A DNA stretch of 64,000 nucleotides from Ostrinia nubilalis (lineage: Eukaryota > Arthropoda > Insecta > Lepidoptera > Crambidae), in assembly GCF_963855985.1 (NCBI RefSeq), contig NC_087104.1, positions 14,074,001 to 14,138,000 of the forward strand, read 5' to 3'. Each line of letters begins with the position of its first letter. Position 1 is the first letter of the stretch. Shown here piece by piece: positions 23,701 to 37,605 of this stretch. The translations under genes were made by a program, and so were the position numbers. Under the pieces are notes generated by a model. It was not told where the DNA came from. It worked only from the letters and a program-made list of their open reading frames with translations, and searched no databases.

Positions 23701-26700
23701 TCTATTTTGACCCCTTTTCGCCATAATCGCCCATTCATACACGTACACGACCTGAATTTTAACTAACCTATATTACTATTCAAACACACTACATCCAACT
23801 GTCAACGCACTTTAAGGCACTGTCACAGTTTAAAGTTTAACAGTAGAGCCACTTTCTGTCAAATTATAATTATTTTTATGAGGATAAGCAAGGTAATGCT
23901 ATTCTGGAATTATTTTTTCCACAGATCTCCTACTCATATAAACGATTTGGAAGCTCCTTATTTTATAGTAAAGTATCAAAATGTACCAACTTTAACTGGA
24001 ACATTTAAGTAATTTTGCTAATCTGCGCTCATCTTTGTAACGTCAAGTAACCATTTTACAAGTCTAAAAGTATTGCCAGCGAAAAAGATCAATTAATTTT
24101 GAAGTCAATTCATTTTGAACAGAGACAAGAGAACTTTATTTTTGGCTGTTTAAAAAAAATCTTCACGACTGAATCCTTTCAGTCGAGCTTAATGACTGCC
24201 AAATCCGAACCCTACTGTATGATTTTCTATTACACCACTAACTTGTCATATTTATGTGTGAATATTAATACATTTGGCTTCAGTGTGGGGTCATAAAATG
24301 TTATTATTATGGCTTTTTAGTTGACCTCTTTAGGAATAAATTTGGGTGGCACGATTTATTGTCAAAAAGAACTATTGAATTAATGTTATTTATTCTGAAA
24401 ATGTTCCGCACATAATATTACATTTACATAACTGTAGCTTATGCGTGTATTTTTTACATTGTAACAGTTTTTTTATGCATTATTATAGTTACTGTTAGGT
24501 ATCTCTAAGAGATCCACACAATAGCAAAATTATTTTCGACGTCAATTAAAGTTCTTAAAAATATTATGGTGTCTAGTCCACTGATTGAATAAATCCACAA
24601 TAAAAATGCAGCCAATGTGGTACGTAATTTTTGGTCTCAAAAATTACGTACCACAGTTTTAATGCGACCTATTAATTATCCAATCAACAGTGGTTTCGTA
24701 TTGATTACATACACCGAAATCATTACATTGAAGCTACTATGTTACTAACTAATTTGTAAGAGTTGATAACCACTGTTATTTGTATACGAATTTGGATTCA
24801 CCAAACATGTACTGGATTACTATTGTTTGCTTGCCATGCCAAAGTGACCTCTATAGTTGGAGTAGGAGTGTGTAGTGATAAGTATTGTTTATAACAGTGT
24901 CACTGGCATAATGATCAATATTTATAAAGTGCGTGGCGTTTGCGGTTAAGCTTAAATGGTGGACGCCATTTTAGGTTACATTTGACGCAAAATTAATGTT
25001 CAAGAAGCTAAAAGTACCTACAGACAAAATAATGCAAATAACATTGATCATTCTGTGACATTTTAAGCAAAAATTACTTTCAGTCTAAATAAAAGTCATT
25101 GATTGACAAACTAATCTAATTTTATGCTCTATTTCGAAAACATATACATAGATAGTTCTTAACAAAGATAGTGTTGAAAGATTCAGTGACATCCACAAAA
25201 TATTTAACAAATAAATAGTTCCCATCGACTAAATTCAAAAGCGTCAATAGATTATGTTTCATAACACAAACTTTGTATCAAAGCTCCGATCGTAGATCTA
25301 CATAACGTACAACAGTCATGGTTACAGCTTTTGTGGTAACTTAATGGTCCAAGCTTCCGATTCAATTGGGAGGTCTCAGTGGGGTTACGTGACAGTGATA
25401 AAATAGTGCTGTATTGGCTTTTATAAACACTTTCCGTAATACAGGATTGATGGTTCACTTACTCATTTCCGACGATATGATGTCACCAGCGAGAAGCGAA
25501 TATCTATTTGGTTGTGCTTAGAAATATGTCAGATTTATTATTAATATTCTTAGCTAGTTTTCGACATGGATACCGTTTCAATTGAGGATGGTTATGATAA
25601 CACGGAGTTGATAATTCTCATTACGATATTAATAGAACATCAAAATTTCCTTATCAGTAGATTTGAATCAAATCACAAAGTAACCAAAATATAAAACAAA
25701 CTAAAACACAATCTTAACCTTGCAGATACTAGAACGATTCTAAACAGGTAACTCATTCGATATCCTTTATTGAAATCGCGTTCATTCAGCATACAAATGT
25801 GGTTCAAGATTTATAAGTATTAAAAACGTAAAAAACTCCTTAGCAAGAATACGTGATAGTCATGTAGCTACGAGCCTTGGCCTCGATGTTTCGCTCTATG
25901 ATTTCAAAGGCAAACTTAAAATTTTGATTATACAAGAACAATATAAAAAATAAATCAGTGCACACTGTATTGTTATATTCGTAACACGGCCTCACGTACG
26001 ATGGTCAAATGGACTTACGAATTATCAAAAATGCTGACATAGTTTTGTATTTTTTGTATGGTTCTATTTTGGTTTAGCACAAAGATGTTGTTGTTTTGGG
26101 TTCACTAGAACGTGTCCTCTAAAACAGTATGCCATTGTGAATATCTTTTGCTGGTTTCTATTGATAATTATCTTATGTACCTCAAAAATTATAGTCACAA
26201 TTTCATACAGCACTTTTGGGTGATAACCATTAGCATAAAAACTCTGAATTCTACTAAACATAAACGTGATCAAAATGCAAGCTAATGTTTTTCCGATAAC
26301 AATAACTGGAGCCAGCATTTTGAGCTACTTTTCGATAATTTCGAACTGAAACTACGATATCCTAGTTTTAAGAGCACGATTTTCGCTATAATAAGGTTAG
26401 CAGCCAATCAATGCTAACGTTTGTGGGAGAGCTCGATGAAAATTGGGTTCCGAGAAAAGAAAATAACATTCGGGTCATTCTAACGAAGCAAATATCGATA
26501 CCACAAAATCTAACGAACGCTAAGATACTAAAGATCGTATAAAGCATTTTCATGGTAATGGAGAAGGCAATGGGGGATCTTTCTATTAATTTCGTCGTAG
26601 ATGTCGTCGTGTGTGCTATAATCCATATAATGATCACTATCTTTAGAATTCAGGCGAAATGAAGGGCTTTTAACGATTTGTTTGTCTTCAATATCAGATT

Positions 26701-29183
26701 TCAATTAAAGTTCAATTGTTTTTATTATAAAATGTTATTCAATTCAGTGAGTGTTTTCAACCTTCACAGAAATAACATTACAATCAAATAACCAACACGG
26801 TGTTTATTATCTGCCATTGTTATTTTTTCCACTTCAACTAATATTTTGGCATTTCCAAAAACCTTTTTCGACATTACTCTCGCTTGACCGACTCCGATCT
26901 GAGGCTGATAATAAATCAGAGAATATTACTCGTAAGCGGTAAAGGTGTATGTATCAACGTCAAAAGGTTACAAAAACAAATCGCTGAGGCAAGAGCAGGC
27001 ATTTGCTAAATAATTTCGTTCGTACAATTTGGTGAGATTGATTTATTTTTTAACATGAATCAATGTGAAAAGTGGGATTTGGGTCACAATTTTCAAATCG
27101 AAAGCGAAATAAGTTTTGAAATTAAGATTATTGTGTAATGGTTAACCGTTATTATTTCCGTTTCTTCTGAATATTATGTGTAAATTTTGTTCAACCGTTA
27201 GCAGGCTTACCTATTTGTTTTTGTAAACATTCACTACTTTAAATTTTTAGATTTTCTTAAATGTGTAAGTTGATCAAATTCTCTCAACATTTTCTAAATT
27301 TATTTACTCCATCACCCAATTTTTCGACGCTTTTAACACCGTCACTGTTTGCTATGAAAACATAATGTCATCCGATCCAATTTGTGCAACTCCTAACCCA
27401 CGATTCTAGCCTTACCTTACAAATAAACTGTGATGTTTTTTTAATCCAAAGTGATTACCGACGTGATTACATGTACCGTTAGCAAATACACGTGGGACTG
27501 CAGAATTATTGTTGTATGAGTTGTGATTTCTCACAATATCGAATGACGTTTGCATGGATTTGGGAAAGATGATGATGAGAATTATGATGTCATAGTCAAG
27601 ACTCATTTGAATTTAGAATACATCTTTAATGATGGGATGTTTTCAGATTTCAATTTATTAGCTTGCATTGATGACTTGGAAAATTTTCCAGATCATCTTT
27701 TAAAAGAACAATTATTGCGTGTATGGTTAATCTGTCTTAATCTATTGTTTTTTTGATCGCTAAAGTGTAAATGATCTGTCTTTGTTCTACGATAGTACTT
27801 AATACATTTCAAGCTTTGCAATCTTAGTAAAAAGTTTACCCACAGGTGCTTTACACTTTAATTCTAGCTTTCATCCTCAGACAATTGTAACAAAAAAAGT
27901 GTAACATATTTGTGAACTCTACTAAAACAAACCAAGTGCGAAACATTCCAAATTACACGTAAGATAGTTATAAAATGAATACCACTATTATGTATGGCTT
28001 CGGGGCTTAATTTGACCTTGAGTTTTGTCTATCTCAGAAAGCCCCAGGCGCCATGTAATTGGTGTTTTGTTTCATGGTTATGTTAGGACTGGTACAAGAG
28101 ATATGGTGTTTAAAGGTACCAGCAAATTGGTTTTGGCCTTTATGGTTTCGATTTTGAGATTGTTATTGTTGTGGTATTTTGATCATATTTTTACGGAGGC
28201 CAATTTAATGTTACCTATAAAAGGTTAACAATCGATCATAATATCGAAAAAACACGATGTTTCCAATCACAATAAATTGTACAAGCAACTTAGAATAGTT
28301 TACGTAGAGTGCTTAAAATAAGCAAGCAACTCATTTTAATGGGAGTAATTAGTTCTTAATTCCACCAACAGATAGGATTGCCTGTTCATTAAACCGCGGT
28401 GGCCAAGAAAGTTGTAAATAAAAACGCTACTCAATTAATAGTTATCTGCTAGAAACCGCGTTGTACTTTATATTGCACCACGCCTTATCAAATCAATATT
28501 AATATGAGGTACCTATAACATAATAGTTTTAACAGCCATTTTGCCTAAGCCTTTTGATTAGACATAGACATAATAATAATTGTCTTTGAGTTAATTAAGG
28601 CGTGGCCGCCTTTAGCGTGCATATAATTAGCTAATTTTATAATGCAATGTTATTATATTAATTGCAGCAATAATCCAGTAGAGTCTATTTTATAAAATTT
28701 AAATGGAGTAAAATTATTATCAAAGTAGAATTAAATGACTCAAGTAGATAAATAAATAACAACATGTCTTCTAACATATACAAATCGAGACGTGGAACAC
28801 GCAGAACTTAAATTGAAACCATGATAGATAAACGTAGCAAGATAAATGCTAAAGGTTTTGATACAAAACGGTGGTTCCCATCACATAAACATCGCCTAAA
28901 AGGTTTTCGAGCGAGCGTGGTGCTAGTAATACTGCTTTTATCATGCAAAATCACTCTATTTATCAATACAACGAAGAAATACACAGCGTTTTCGTTCACG
29001 AGAAAAAACAAGGCGAAAAAATGTTCCCGGCGAAGTCGAGAGCTGTTGGTTTAGTATCGAATTCGTTTAATGTACCGCCTAAAGACACAACAGTGTAGCC
29101 AAGTTGGTTCTGTGATGAAAGGTATAATTGGAGGTCAAACTAGTGATGCTGCGAGGCTGATTGTCGATCTTTGTATCGATATA
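20721..29183. other. Long non-coding stretch
   Basis: About 8.4 kb without a supported gene. Less AT-rich patches at about 21000-21130 and 22620-22950 carry open frames on one or both strands but match no family I know and have no clear splice context. They could be unrecognised exons or conserved regulatory DNA of the SoxC neighbourhood. A small perfect hairpin is listed separately. Confidence 0.45.
24616..24655. repeat. Perfect 18-bp stem hairpin
   Basis: TGTGGTACGTAATTTTTG at 24616-24633 and its exact complement at 24638-24655 are separated by the loop GTCT. Pairing does not extend into the flanks. It is too short for a normal pre-miRNA; it may be a tiny fold-back element. Confidence 0.7.
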
Positions 29184-29307
29184 CAAAAAGAAAAGGTAGC
29201 AAGGAAGCGCTGGACGCAGGCCGCTACCAATCGATCAACATGGAAAGCATTGAGGGAGGCCTATGTTCAGCAGTGGACGTCCTATGGCTGAAATGATGAT
29301 GATGATG
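29184..29307 (+). mobile_element. RTE-like 3' end insertion with 10-bp target-site duplication
   Basis: TATCGATATA at 29174-29183 is repeated at 29308-29317. Between them the plus strand reads AAGCGCTGGACGCAGGCCGC and ends AGCAGTGGACGTCCTATGGC, TGAAATGATGATGATGATG. It encodes RKRWTQAATNRSTWKALREA and then a sequence ending VQQWTSYG and a stop. It is the sense-strand C-terminus of the ATG-tail RTE-like subfamily, heavily 5'-truncated. Confidence 0.9.
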
Positions 29308-29394
29308 TATCGATATAGCGCCATAAATTACAAGCCAAAAGGATAATGGGTAAATACAGCAAAAGTAATTTTTAATCCTATTCGTAAATAGCAA

Positions 29395-29456
29395 ATCATT
29401 GGTGGCCCATGTTTAGCAGTGAACGTTCTGTAGCAGATTAATAATGATGATGATGA
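29395..29456 (+). mobile_element. Degenerate RTE-like 3' tail
   Basis: TGGCCCATGTTTAGCAGTGA, ACGTTCTGTAGCAGATTA and a run of ATGATGATGATGA form an older, mutated copy of the same 3' end 90 bp downstream of the previous insertion. Confidence 0.6.
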
Positions 29457-30007
29457 ATTTATCATTGAGGATTATTGATTATAACAGCAATAGGTAGTGT
29501 AATTTTTTTCATAAAACTATACGTTAATAATATTGTACTTACCTATTGAACTAACGAAATTATTATTATTAGCTTTGAAAATAAATAAATTACTATGGAA
29601 AGTTTATCGATAGAAACCTTAGCATCTCCATCACTACGAAACCGCTTTTGTACCTAGATCTGAAGCTATTACAATGGTAAACCTAAATTGTCTGGTTTAT
29701 TCTGTGTAATAATAAAGTTTGACAGAGTTGGAATCTATTGCTGGAGAATTGCTATTTGCTTTGAGGTACGATATTATTGAAATAAAGATATTTATTGCAA
29801 AGTAGATGTATTACGTAATTTCAAGTAAGACGTATGCAATTCCAATAAATTAAAATATTATCTACGCCACAGATCGAAGTATAACTAACTTGAAAATAGG
29901 CTTACTTTTACTCAACTTAATATATATTTTTCTCTCAGTGATTTGCTATAATAACATACTACGTGTCGATAGAGAAAAGTGCACGTTGAAAAGCAAGTTC
30001 TATCTCA

Positions 30008-30072
30008 AAGTTTCACCTCGGGCTAAGTGGTTAATAATATCGATAATTGCGGGTTGCAGGTTCAGTTCCTGT
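30008..30072 (+). repeat. tRNA-like fragment (degenerate)
   Basis: GGCTAAGTGGTTAA resembles an A-box and GGTTCAGTTCC a B-box at roughly tRNA-like spacing. No acceptor stem or proper anticodon arm is visible, so it is probably a pseudo-tRNA or SINE remnant. Confidence 0.35.
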
Positions 30073-31139
30073 TTCTATACTCTAACTTGACCCAGTAAGA
30101 ACTGGATACGTTTTCTTAGTTTGTAATCTCATAATTACTATAACTTACTCATTCGATGATGATATCAAAAGTAGTTCTAAAATGTCCATAGAAACTAAAA
30201 TTGTAAATTCAAATCCACAAATAAATGGCAAACACTAAACAAGGCCAAAAGACCGGTCAGACTTCAATGCGCCAATATTTTGCCTAGCAAAAATGGAGTA
30301 CTAAATAAACGAGATGTCAATGCGGCGGATGCAAAATATCATTACAGCGAAATTTATGATTTTCGAAGATAAATTGGATACAAGACTCGATCGTGATTTC
30401 CTGCATATAATGTATTCTAGTGGGACGGCCGGCTCTTGCCTTCAGAGCTCGTCAAAGAATAGTAGTGCAGAGTAGACACATACTATTTATTGTTGCATTA
30501 CATGAATATTTGAGTAGCTTGACTTAGGCAAAATTTTAGGTAGAGTTTATTAATTATTACGCAGTTTAGTTTGAACTTTTGTAGACAATAAATCAATTTA
30601 CATTATAATTAATGAATGAAGAGATAATAGATGAATTAATGGGATCATTGAAACAAACATATCATATTCATATCAAAGTTTAACGCAATTTGTTCTCTTA
30701 ATTTCAATAACAGGAAGAATAAAGAAGTTAATCAATTGCAACGTCCTTGCAAAGTTCAACGATTGTGTTATCTCGATTCACATGACCTTTGCCCAGTCAA
30801 CAGTGTTGCCCGTTCCTCCGAGAGCCACGACATTCGTAGGCAGAACACGCGCGTGTCTTCCCTGCCGTTCTGCGTTCAACTAATTTGTGTCCGAATCACG
30901 TACAAGCAGAATGATGCGAGTGGCCTACCGATCCGTGTTTTTTATGCCCCACCACACAATGTTTATTGAATGTTGTATCGCTGGCGTAGATCAAACCTGG
31001 AGACTTGACTCGCACAAACAATTTACTGGAATAGGCATAATAAGTGTCGGCCCAGTATGCGTAATTTTTCAAATATATTTTTTATACAATAATAGACATT
31101 ATATTCCAAATGCTTTATGTACTTCCTATCAAAGACATC
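30073..31139. other. Unassigned stretch before a LINE 3' end
   Basis: Open runs at 30736-30969 and 30887-31144 could be worn LINE coding sequence because a LINE-like 3' end follows, but no reverse-transcriptase motif was identified. Confidence 0.35.
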
Positions 31140-31290
31140 TATAATTTATTTGATTGCTATTGTAAATACGAGTAAAATTGCAATGCCCTTGCAGGGCCCA
31201 TATGTTTACCTTACATATTTTATAAGACCTTACTGTACATACATACATATGTGATGCAATAAATAAATGAATATGAATATGAATACTTTT
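31140..31290 (+). mobile_element. Non-LTR retrotransposon 3' end (CR1/jockey-like tail)
   Basis: TGCAATGCCCTTGCAGGGCC, TACTGTACATACATACATAT and GATGCAATAAATAAATGAAT run into a (GAATAT)-like microsatellite. This layout is typical of 3' UTRs of lepidopteran non-LTR elements, which end near AATAAA plus a short tandem tail. The exact clade is not determined. Confidence 0.5.
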
Positions 31291-34200
31291 TTAGATCAGC
31301 TCATACTTGTCATTCTGGTCTGACAACCGTATTTTAAACTGATATTTATTGTAGAAAATTTTCTGTTTAGTTGAATATGTAAAATATATTAGAAAAGTTC
31401 AATTGAAACCTATTATTCCATTTCGAGCGATTTTTCCGATACATTTTATATCAAAAATTCCATTTCCAATTTGTATTTCTAAATAACAGCACAGAGATCC
31501 CTGAAAATCCGATTTATATTTATTCGGTTCAAATATTATATTCTAACCGAAACGCATTGGAATTGTCATTGGAATTTTTCAAATCACCCTAAAATGAAGT
31601 GGGGTTTGAACGGACTCGCCTGTCTGCGCACTTTATTCTGTATCCAAATTGAATTTGTTCTGGACAACGTGTTATGTCTCTTTCAGTTACACTTGGTGTA
31701 GGTAGAAAATAAAGCAACTGGCATGCGGTTTTATGGGACCGATGCACTTTCGATGCGTCGTCTGTTTTACTATCGGGCCGTTCGAACTGTACGTTATTTA
31801 TTATGACGACAGCTGACAGGATATCACGATTAAACTTTATTGTTACAACAATTAAATTTTATGTTCCAAATAGTAACAATTTGATAGTTATACTAATATT
31901 GTAATTTATAGGGAAGGTGAAAATTGCTCTTTTAATAAGTAGGTATGTAGATTGAGCTAAGCGAAAATAAAGTCATCATGTAACTAAATACAATATTGGT
32001 GCATTTTCTTTTTTGATATAGTTATTAGAGCTATGTTTATAAGATCATTCTATTAGTTTTATTAGCTCTATAACCTCCTAAGACATTATATCTCAGTCTT
32101 AGCGAAAATTCGAACCTATCTGTTAAAGCAGACCGTTAAATATATCAAGTTTTTGGAATTGCTACCTCTAAATTCCCAAGTTTTGAACGCGGTAGACTGT
32201 TGCAAATAGTGTTGCCATTTATCTGGATCTTCGTTGAACTTCATATTTTATTCAAATAATATGTAATTCCATATCATTTGGATATTTTAGTTTCATTTTC
32301 ATTTCTAATATGGTTATTTCAGTGGAAGCTCTTTCAAATGTGTTCGTATTTTTTTTAAACTAATCACATGTTTGCTATTATTTTGTCTATTTAAATTCCT
32401 AACATTGTTAATGTTAATTTTAAGTTATTGTGATTAAATATCTGTCAGCAATTTATTGCTAGCAACTTTTTCAACTAATTAGGTTTCTTGGACAAAGTCT
32501 TAGATTTTGTTTGAAGAAAACTGCCATTGTAGATACGCGTAGCAATCACATTATTACAGCAAGTTAGTTATTAACCAGCCCTTAACGTAACCATTCATTC
32601 AGAACGATCAAAAAAATAAATTTTCATAGCAGCATTATCAAAATTGCAATTTTAAACGCTATCAAGTCCCATTCCTGGCAACACTAGCATGTTTGTTTGC
32701 AAGTGACGTTAATCTCGCACCGAGTCTGTGGTAATGATACTGCAGATTGCGTTACGACTGCTTCTCTTGTTCTTTATATTCATAACTTTGGATTTATTAC
32801 GCCGTATAAATTTGTGGAGCTGGAATAAATTCCAGGTTTTGGTCCGGACTTGCTTGCAAAAGTACGGGTTTGGGTGTTAATGTGGATGAACTTATTTGTA
32901 ATTTAAATAAGTAATTTTTACACACAATGATACAAATTATTTAATCAATGATTATTATGATAGAGAAGCAACATTTTAAGCAGTTGATGATGATGGGGTC
33001 AATTTCAAGACTCATTTAAAACTAAGTAGAGATTGATGGGTACAATGGTGCCGTATATTGTGCAAACTCAGTTAACTGAACCAATTAAATAGTAAACTTA
33101 CTAAAACAGTTTTTTTTGTGTCATAGTGTCATTTGGAGTCAATTCTACGTGCAAAGAACTGCCCTAGAGTTACTGACTTACCACACGAATTTTGCATATT
33201 TACCTATCTCTAGAACATCTTTGTTTTCTTACCAAAAACTCTACCATCTGAAAGCTTGAACTCTTGACTAGACTTTGCAATCCAAGAATTTTACATGCGT
33301 AATAAATGGCTTTATTATCATAAAGCAAAGTATGGGATAGAGTTGAAATTTTCTGGTCCATAAAACAGAGAGACTTTGTTGATTCTAGAGTTCTCTGTAA
33401 ATACTTCAGTGAATGTTCGTGGAGTACTGTCTGCAAATATGTCTTGGATATTTTCTTTTAAGTGTTCAAATCGTTACGGTTATTTTTTCTATTTAAATAA
33501 AAAATTCTCAATTTAGTGATAGGCTTTTGTTCAAATGCATCAATTAAGACCACTGTAGGAGCATAGAAGATTCGACACTATCAGAAGATATGTATGTATA
33601 TAAAGACAACGAAATATCATTACCGAAAGAAGGTATTACAGTAATATTGGCGTAATTAACACTGATGGAGTCTAGACTACTTAAAGCAATCAAATTCATG
33701 ACATTAAATCCCATTTAGTCACAAATGCAAGTGCAAGTATGGGATGTCTTCCCCTAACCCAGCTATGAAGATCGGGTCGCTTGACCGCAAATTAAAGTCA
33801 ACCAATAAAATGAGGAGCCCCATGAATAACTAAAACTATCTTGGGACTCGGCCGTTCCATTCAAAAGTGACATAAAATAGCACTAACCACAGGCAGAGAA
33901 GGACGTTGGAGAAGTTATAAGGGAAAAAGTAGAACTAGTTTTTGCCTCTTTTCAGTCTGTCACAAAGACTTAAGCCTTTAAAAGATTGGGATGGATTAAT
34001 GTTTTACCCTGTATCTTAAACTATCTCTATAACAAATTTAATTAAAATCCATTCAGTAGTTTTTGCGTGAATAAGCCACAAGCATCCATCTTCATCAACT
34101 TTTGCATTTGTAGCATTAGTTAGATGCTTGGATTAACATGACTGCACCCGCACAAATAGCACTGGACCAATATAATTTGGCCTAGTCCACATAGAGCACC

Positions 34201-37197
34201 TAAAGAAATAATAAGGTGTAGGTAGACTCTGTTAAAAAATGTGTTTAAATTCTTAAGCATCGTAAAATTCCAGTGAACTTTACAAATAGGTATTTCCTCG
34301 CTTAATTCTCGTATTGGACACGCAAACGACGGAGTGAGAATCGGAAATGTTCATGACACAACTAAAAAGGTAATCTCTCAATACCCATTTCAATAGCGAT
34401 CACGTTTCACACTCAGACCGTTTAAGTCACAGTAAAAATGAATAAAGTAGACCCATTTTTAGTGATAGCATAACAAAACGGTTCAAATGTAACAAAAGTA
34501 TACCCAACATTGCTACGATAATTGAAATAACTAATCATTGATTTTGAACCCTAATTCAATTAAACTATTCAACAATATTTTACTTTCTTTACAAGATAAA
34601 CGTAATAATATGTTTTTGTAAATCACTGGCAGCATTAAAAGAAGAATTAGCGAATGAAATCAAAACTCATATCTACAATGCTTTCGATTTAATTACTCTT
34701 AGGTCATTTAAATAATCTTAGTCTTTTTCTTCTTCTGTTTTTTATGGCAATACCTGATTTTGGATAAAGCACTATTTCTACGAGCTTAGTCATTTGTGGG
34801 TTTACTCCATTCATTTATATTGTAAATGTAGCAAAGATCTTAAAGCTACGCTCTAAAATGCTTCTACGCCTATAAAATGGTTGAAAAGTCGAGTTATTCA
34901 GATTAAACGTGGTTAATGCCTTTATGAAAGATTTTACGGATCCAAAGACGTGTCGGTAACATAAAAGAACTAGAGGAACACTTGACTAACATAATACACT
35001 GTGGTTTGATAATGAATATAATACAACAAAAGTCATTAACGAAAAAGGTTTATGTATTTGGATCTATTTTTCTTTCAATAATGGTGCACTTAGTAATGAT
35101 AATCTATTTCACCTTGATCTAGCTGAATATTTAATTAAACAATCCCATTTCAAAGCTTGTTACAGTTATGGTTCTTATTAACACTAACAGTTTCAATCTA
35201 GCGATATTATTTTAATGGACGAATCATTAAATGCAACTACGCAACATTGGCTTTATACTATAAAGTGCTTAGCCCTATTAAACCCAAGGAAATGTACGAG
35301 TATGTCAATAAAAACTTCGTAATAATATTCCCCATTAGCAAACTCTCCCGACTTTACGATGTAAACGATATAACAGAGACTGTAAACATTTACAAAATTC
35401 AGTATAGAATTTTGTAACTGAAATTTTTCAGCTCATCCCAGTATTGGCGGTGGAGAAACTCGTAAATTCAGAGCTGTCAATGTCCTAAGTTGCAAAGTAA
35501 AAACTTGGGAAGAATTTTGCAACCACGAGGCACCTTTAGTCGACGGTGGGTAATATAAAAGTTTTTAAAAGGTGAGTCCCAGAAGACTTGCTTTATGGTC
35601 TCGGGTATAAACACCGGAATAGGCCAAACAGTTTGAAATAACTTTCGGGTAAATTTTGTTAGCTTTCACCCGAAGTTATACATAATAGATGTTGACTAAA
35701 ATACCTCGTTGTTATTTTGTAAACATTTTGTTATTTCTTGATAGTGGTGATAAAGTCACTGTTACAATTCGCTTCTAACACAAAATAGGCATTAACAAAC
35801 TCAATCCAGCAAACAATAAAGCAGCCTAACAGCATTATAGCCACAATTTACACCCAAAACAAGTTTCGCTCTGCAATCCGAAACAGCAAAGCGATACGAA
35901 TAACGCTACTATAGATAATAAACTTCTAACGAACATAATAATAACTACGAACAATAACGAAAGCCCCGCTGAGTTCCACGGAACTTTAAAAAACAATTCA
36001 ATTACTAGAATCGCTGTACAAAACGAGGTTGCTCTTGGCACCCCCAATAACAATATTTCAGTTGAACTAAAGTTGGCCGGGTTAGGTAACAGAACTGGGG
36101 CCATTCAAAACCGTTTCGCTAAACGCAAGAGTGGAATTCTGAACTGCAATTTTAGGCCACGTGAGTAAACAGAATGTGAGCGGAAAAATAACATCAGAAC
36201 ATCTGATATAGGATACGCAAGGCTCAATGTTAGGTTCAAAAACCTTTGCAAAAAAGTGTTATGTAATCTGAGAATGTTAAACAATTTAAGTCAAGAAAAT
36301 GTTGAATATCCTTTTACACCAAAAATAATTCTTAATTCTTCGCTCATAATGAAATCGCTACCTTAAATAAGTTACGTTCTGCGAAAAGAACCCATACAAT
36401 TAACATAAGAGAGCACGCCACTCAAGATGGAATCTTCTAATAATTGGCTAACATTGGCCAAAACGATAACATCAAACATGCAAATAATACGTTTTGCCAG
36501 CAAACAATTTTAATTATACATACCTTTTTAAATCAAGCCTTGAACTTATTAAACATTTACTTACTCGTAAATAAAGATAATATTCGTTGCACAAGTTAAA
36601 TTTTATCAGTGTATCAAAGCAAAAAATACTTTGAAGCGTAATTATTTTTTACAACATCTCTCAAAGTTGAAATTAAATAATTCTTTAGTTAATGTGCCGC
36701 CGAACAAGAATTTTATTCAGGTGTTTTTGATAAAAATATCTTTAATGAAGGCGCAAAACGAATAATGTATAATTTAAATTAGCACCGAATACGTCATTCA
36801 ATATCATAACTCACGACGCAAAGAGCAACCGATGGAGACATCTTGAGAAGTTAAAATCATACTTAAGTCAAGACTAATTCAACTCTTAATTAAGTTAGCT
36901 GTAACTCTCTCAAACGTCCCAATTCCGAACTCAGCTGACGCGAAAAGTTGTCGGGGGTTTCAATGAAAATTTATTAGTCGAACAACTATTTGTCAAAATT
37001 GTCCCAAAGGGTCCGACCGGCGGAATTTTAGCAAATATCAAGTTAAACGGTCAATTTGTTTAGATGTGCGGCCCTCTGAAATATGTTGGGATTTCGGAAC
37101 TCCCGATTCTGGAATATTTGCAACGAATTTGTGTTTGAGTTAATTAAAATGAGACGGTATCCGAAATAGAAGATAAGGATAAAGTAAGTACTTTGAA
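31291..37197. other. Long non-coding stretch
   Basis: About 5.9 kb without a supported gene or repeat. The longest coding-like run is on the plus strand, about 35830-36168. It has no ATG at its start, is Asn-rich, and ends at AC|GTGAGT, a good-looking splice donor overlapping its stop. This is too weak to call. Confidence 0.45.
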
Positions 37198-37605
37198 ATG
37201 AAAATTTCCTACCTACCTACCCTGCTTTTCCTGCCTTTGACCTTTTCGGCGTCGAATAGCGTCTACAAAAATGAAACAACAAAGTTCAACTCCAGCCAAA
37301 TGTACAAGAATTTCGCAGTGAATTTATTCCTGTCTGTTATTACCAATTCTGATATTACCCTCACACAACAGAAGCATTTAGCGAAAACTCTTGCCCGGAA
37401 AACATATTCTCAATTAATTCTTTTCAATAGAATGCTCGACCTCGCTGTACAGACAACAAACTGTTGCCTCCATTTTATTTTTCCAATAGGCGCCTCTTGC
37501 CAAGTGTGCGGAGGTAGTTTTGCGGTTGACCAGCTCAGTCGTATCGACGTCGACTTTTCAAACTCTCATACGTTTAATACAGTGCCTACAGAAACTTTAA
37601 TTTAA
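37198..37605 (+). CDS. Hypothetical 135-aa ORF, possible signal peptide
   Basis: An ATG-initiated uninterrupted frame of 135 codons ending in TAA. The N-terminus MKISYLPTLLFLPLTFSASN looks like a cleavable signal peptide. The remainder has possible N-glycosylation sites (NET, NSS) and two CxxC-like pairs (TTNCCLH, SCQVCGG). A secreted product is conceivable. It matches no family I recognise and has no promoter, splice or poly(A) context I can defend. At this base composition an ORF of this length is expected roughly 0 to 1 times by chance in the window, by a rough estimate. It is kept only as a candidate; random ORF is the main alternative. Confidence 0.2.
   Translation: MKISYLPTLLFLPLTFSASNSVYKNETTKFNSSQMYKNFAVNLFLSVITNSDITLTQQKHLAKTLARKTYSQLILFNRMLDLAVQTTNCCLHFIFPIGASCQVCGGSFAVDQLSRIDVDFSNSHTFNTVPTETLI

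Noticed and set aside
35830..36168. 112-codon plus-strand open run with a splice-donor-like end
   Set aside because: It has no start codon, acceptor or family match; runs of this length are expected about once or twice by chance in the window.
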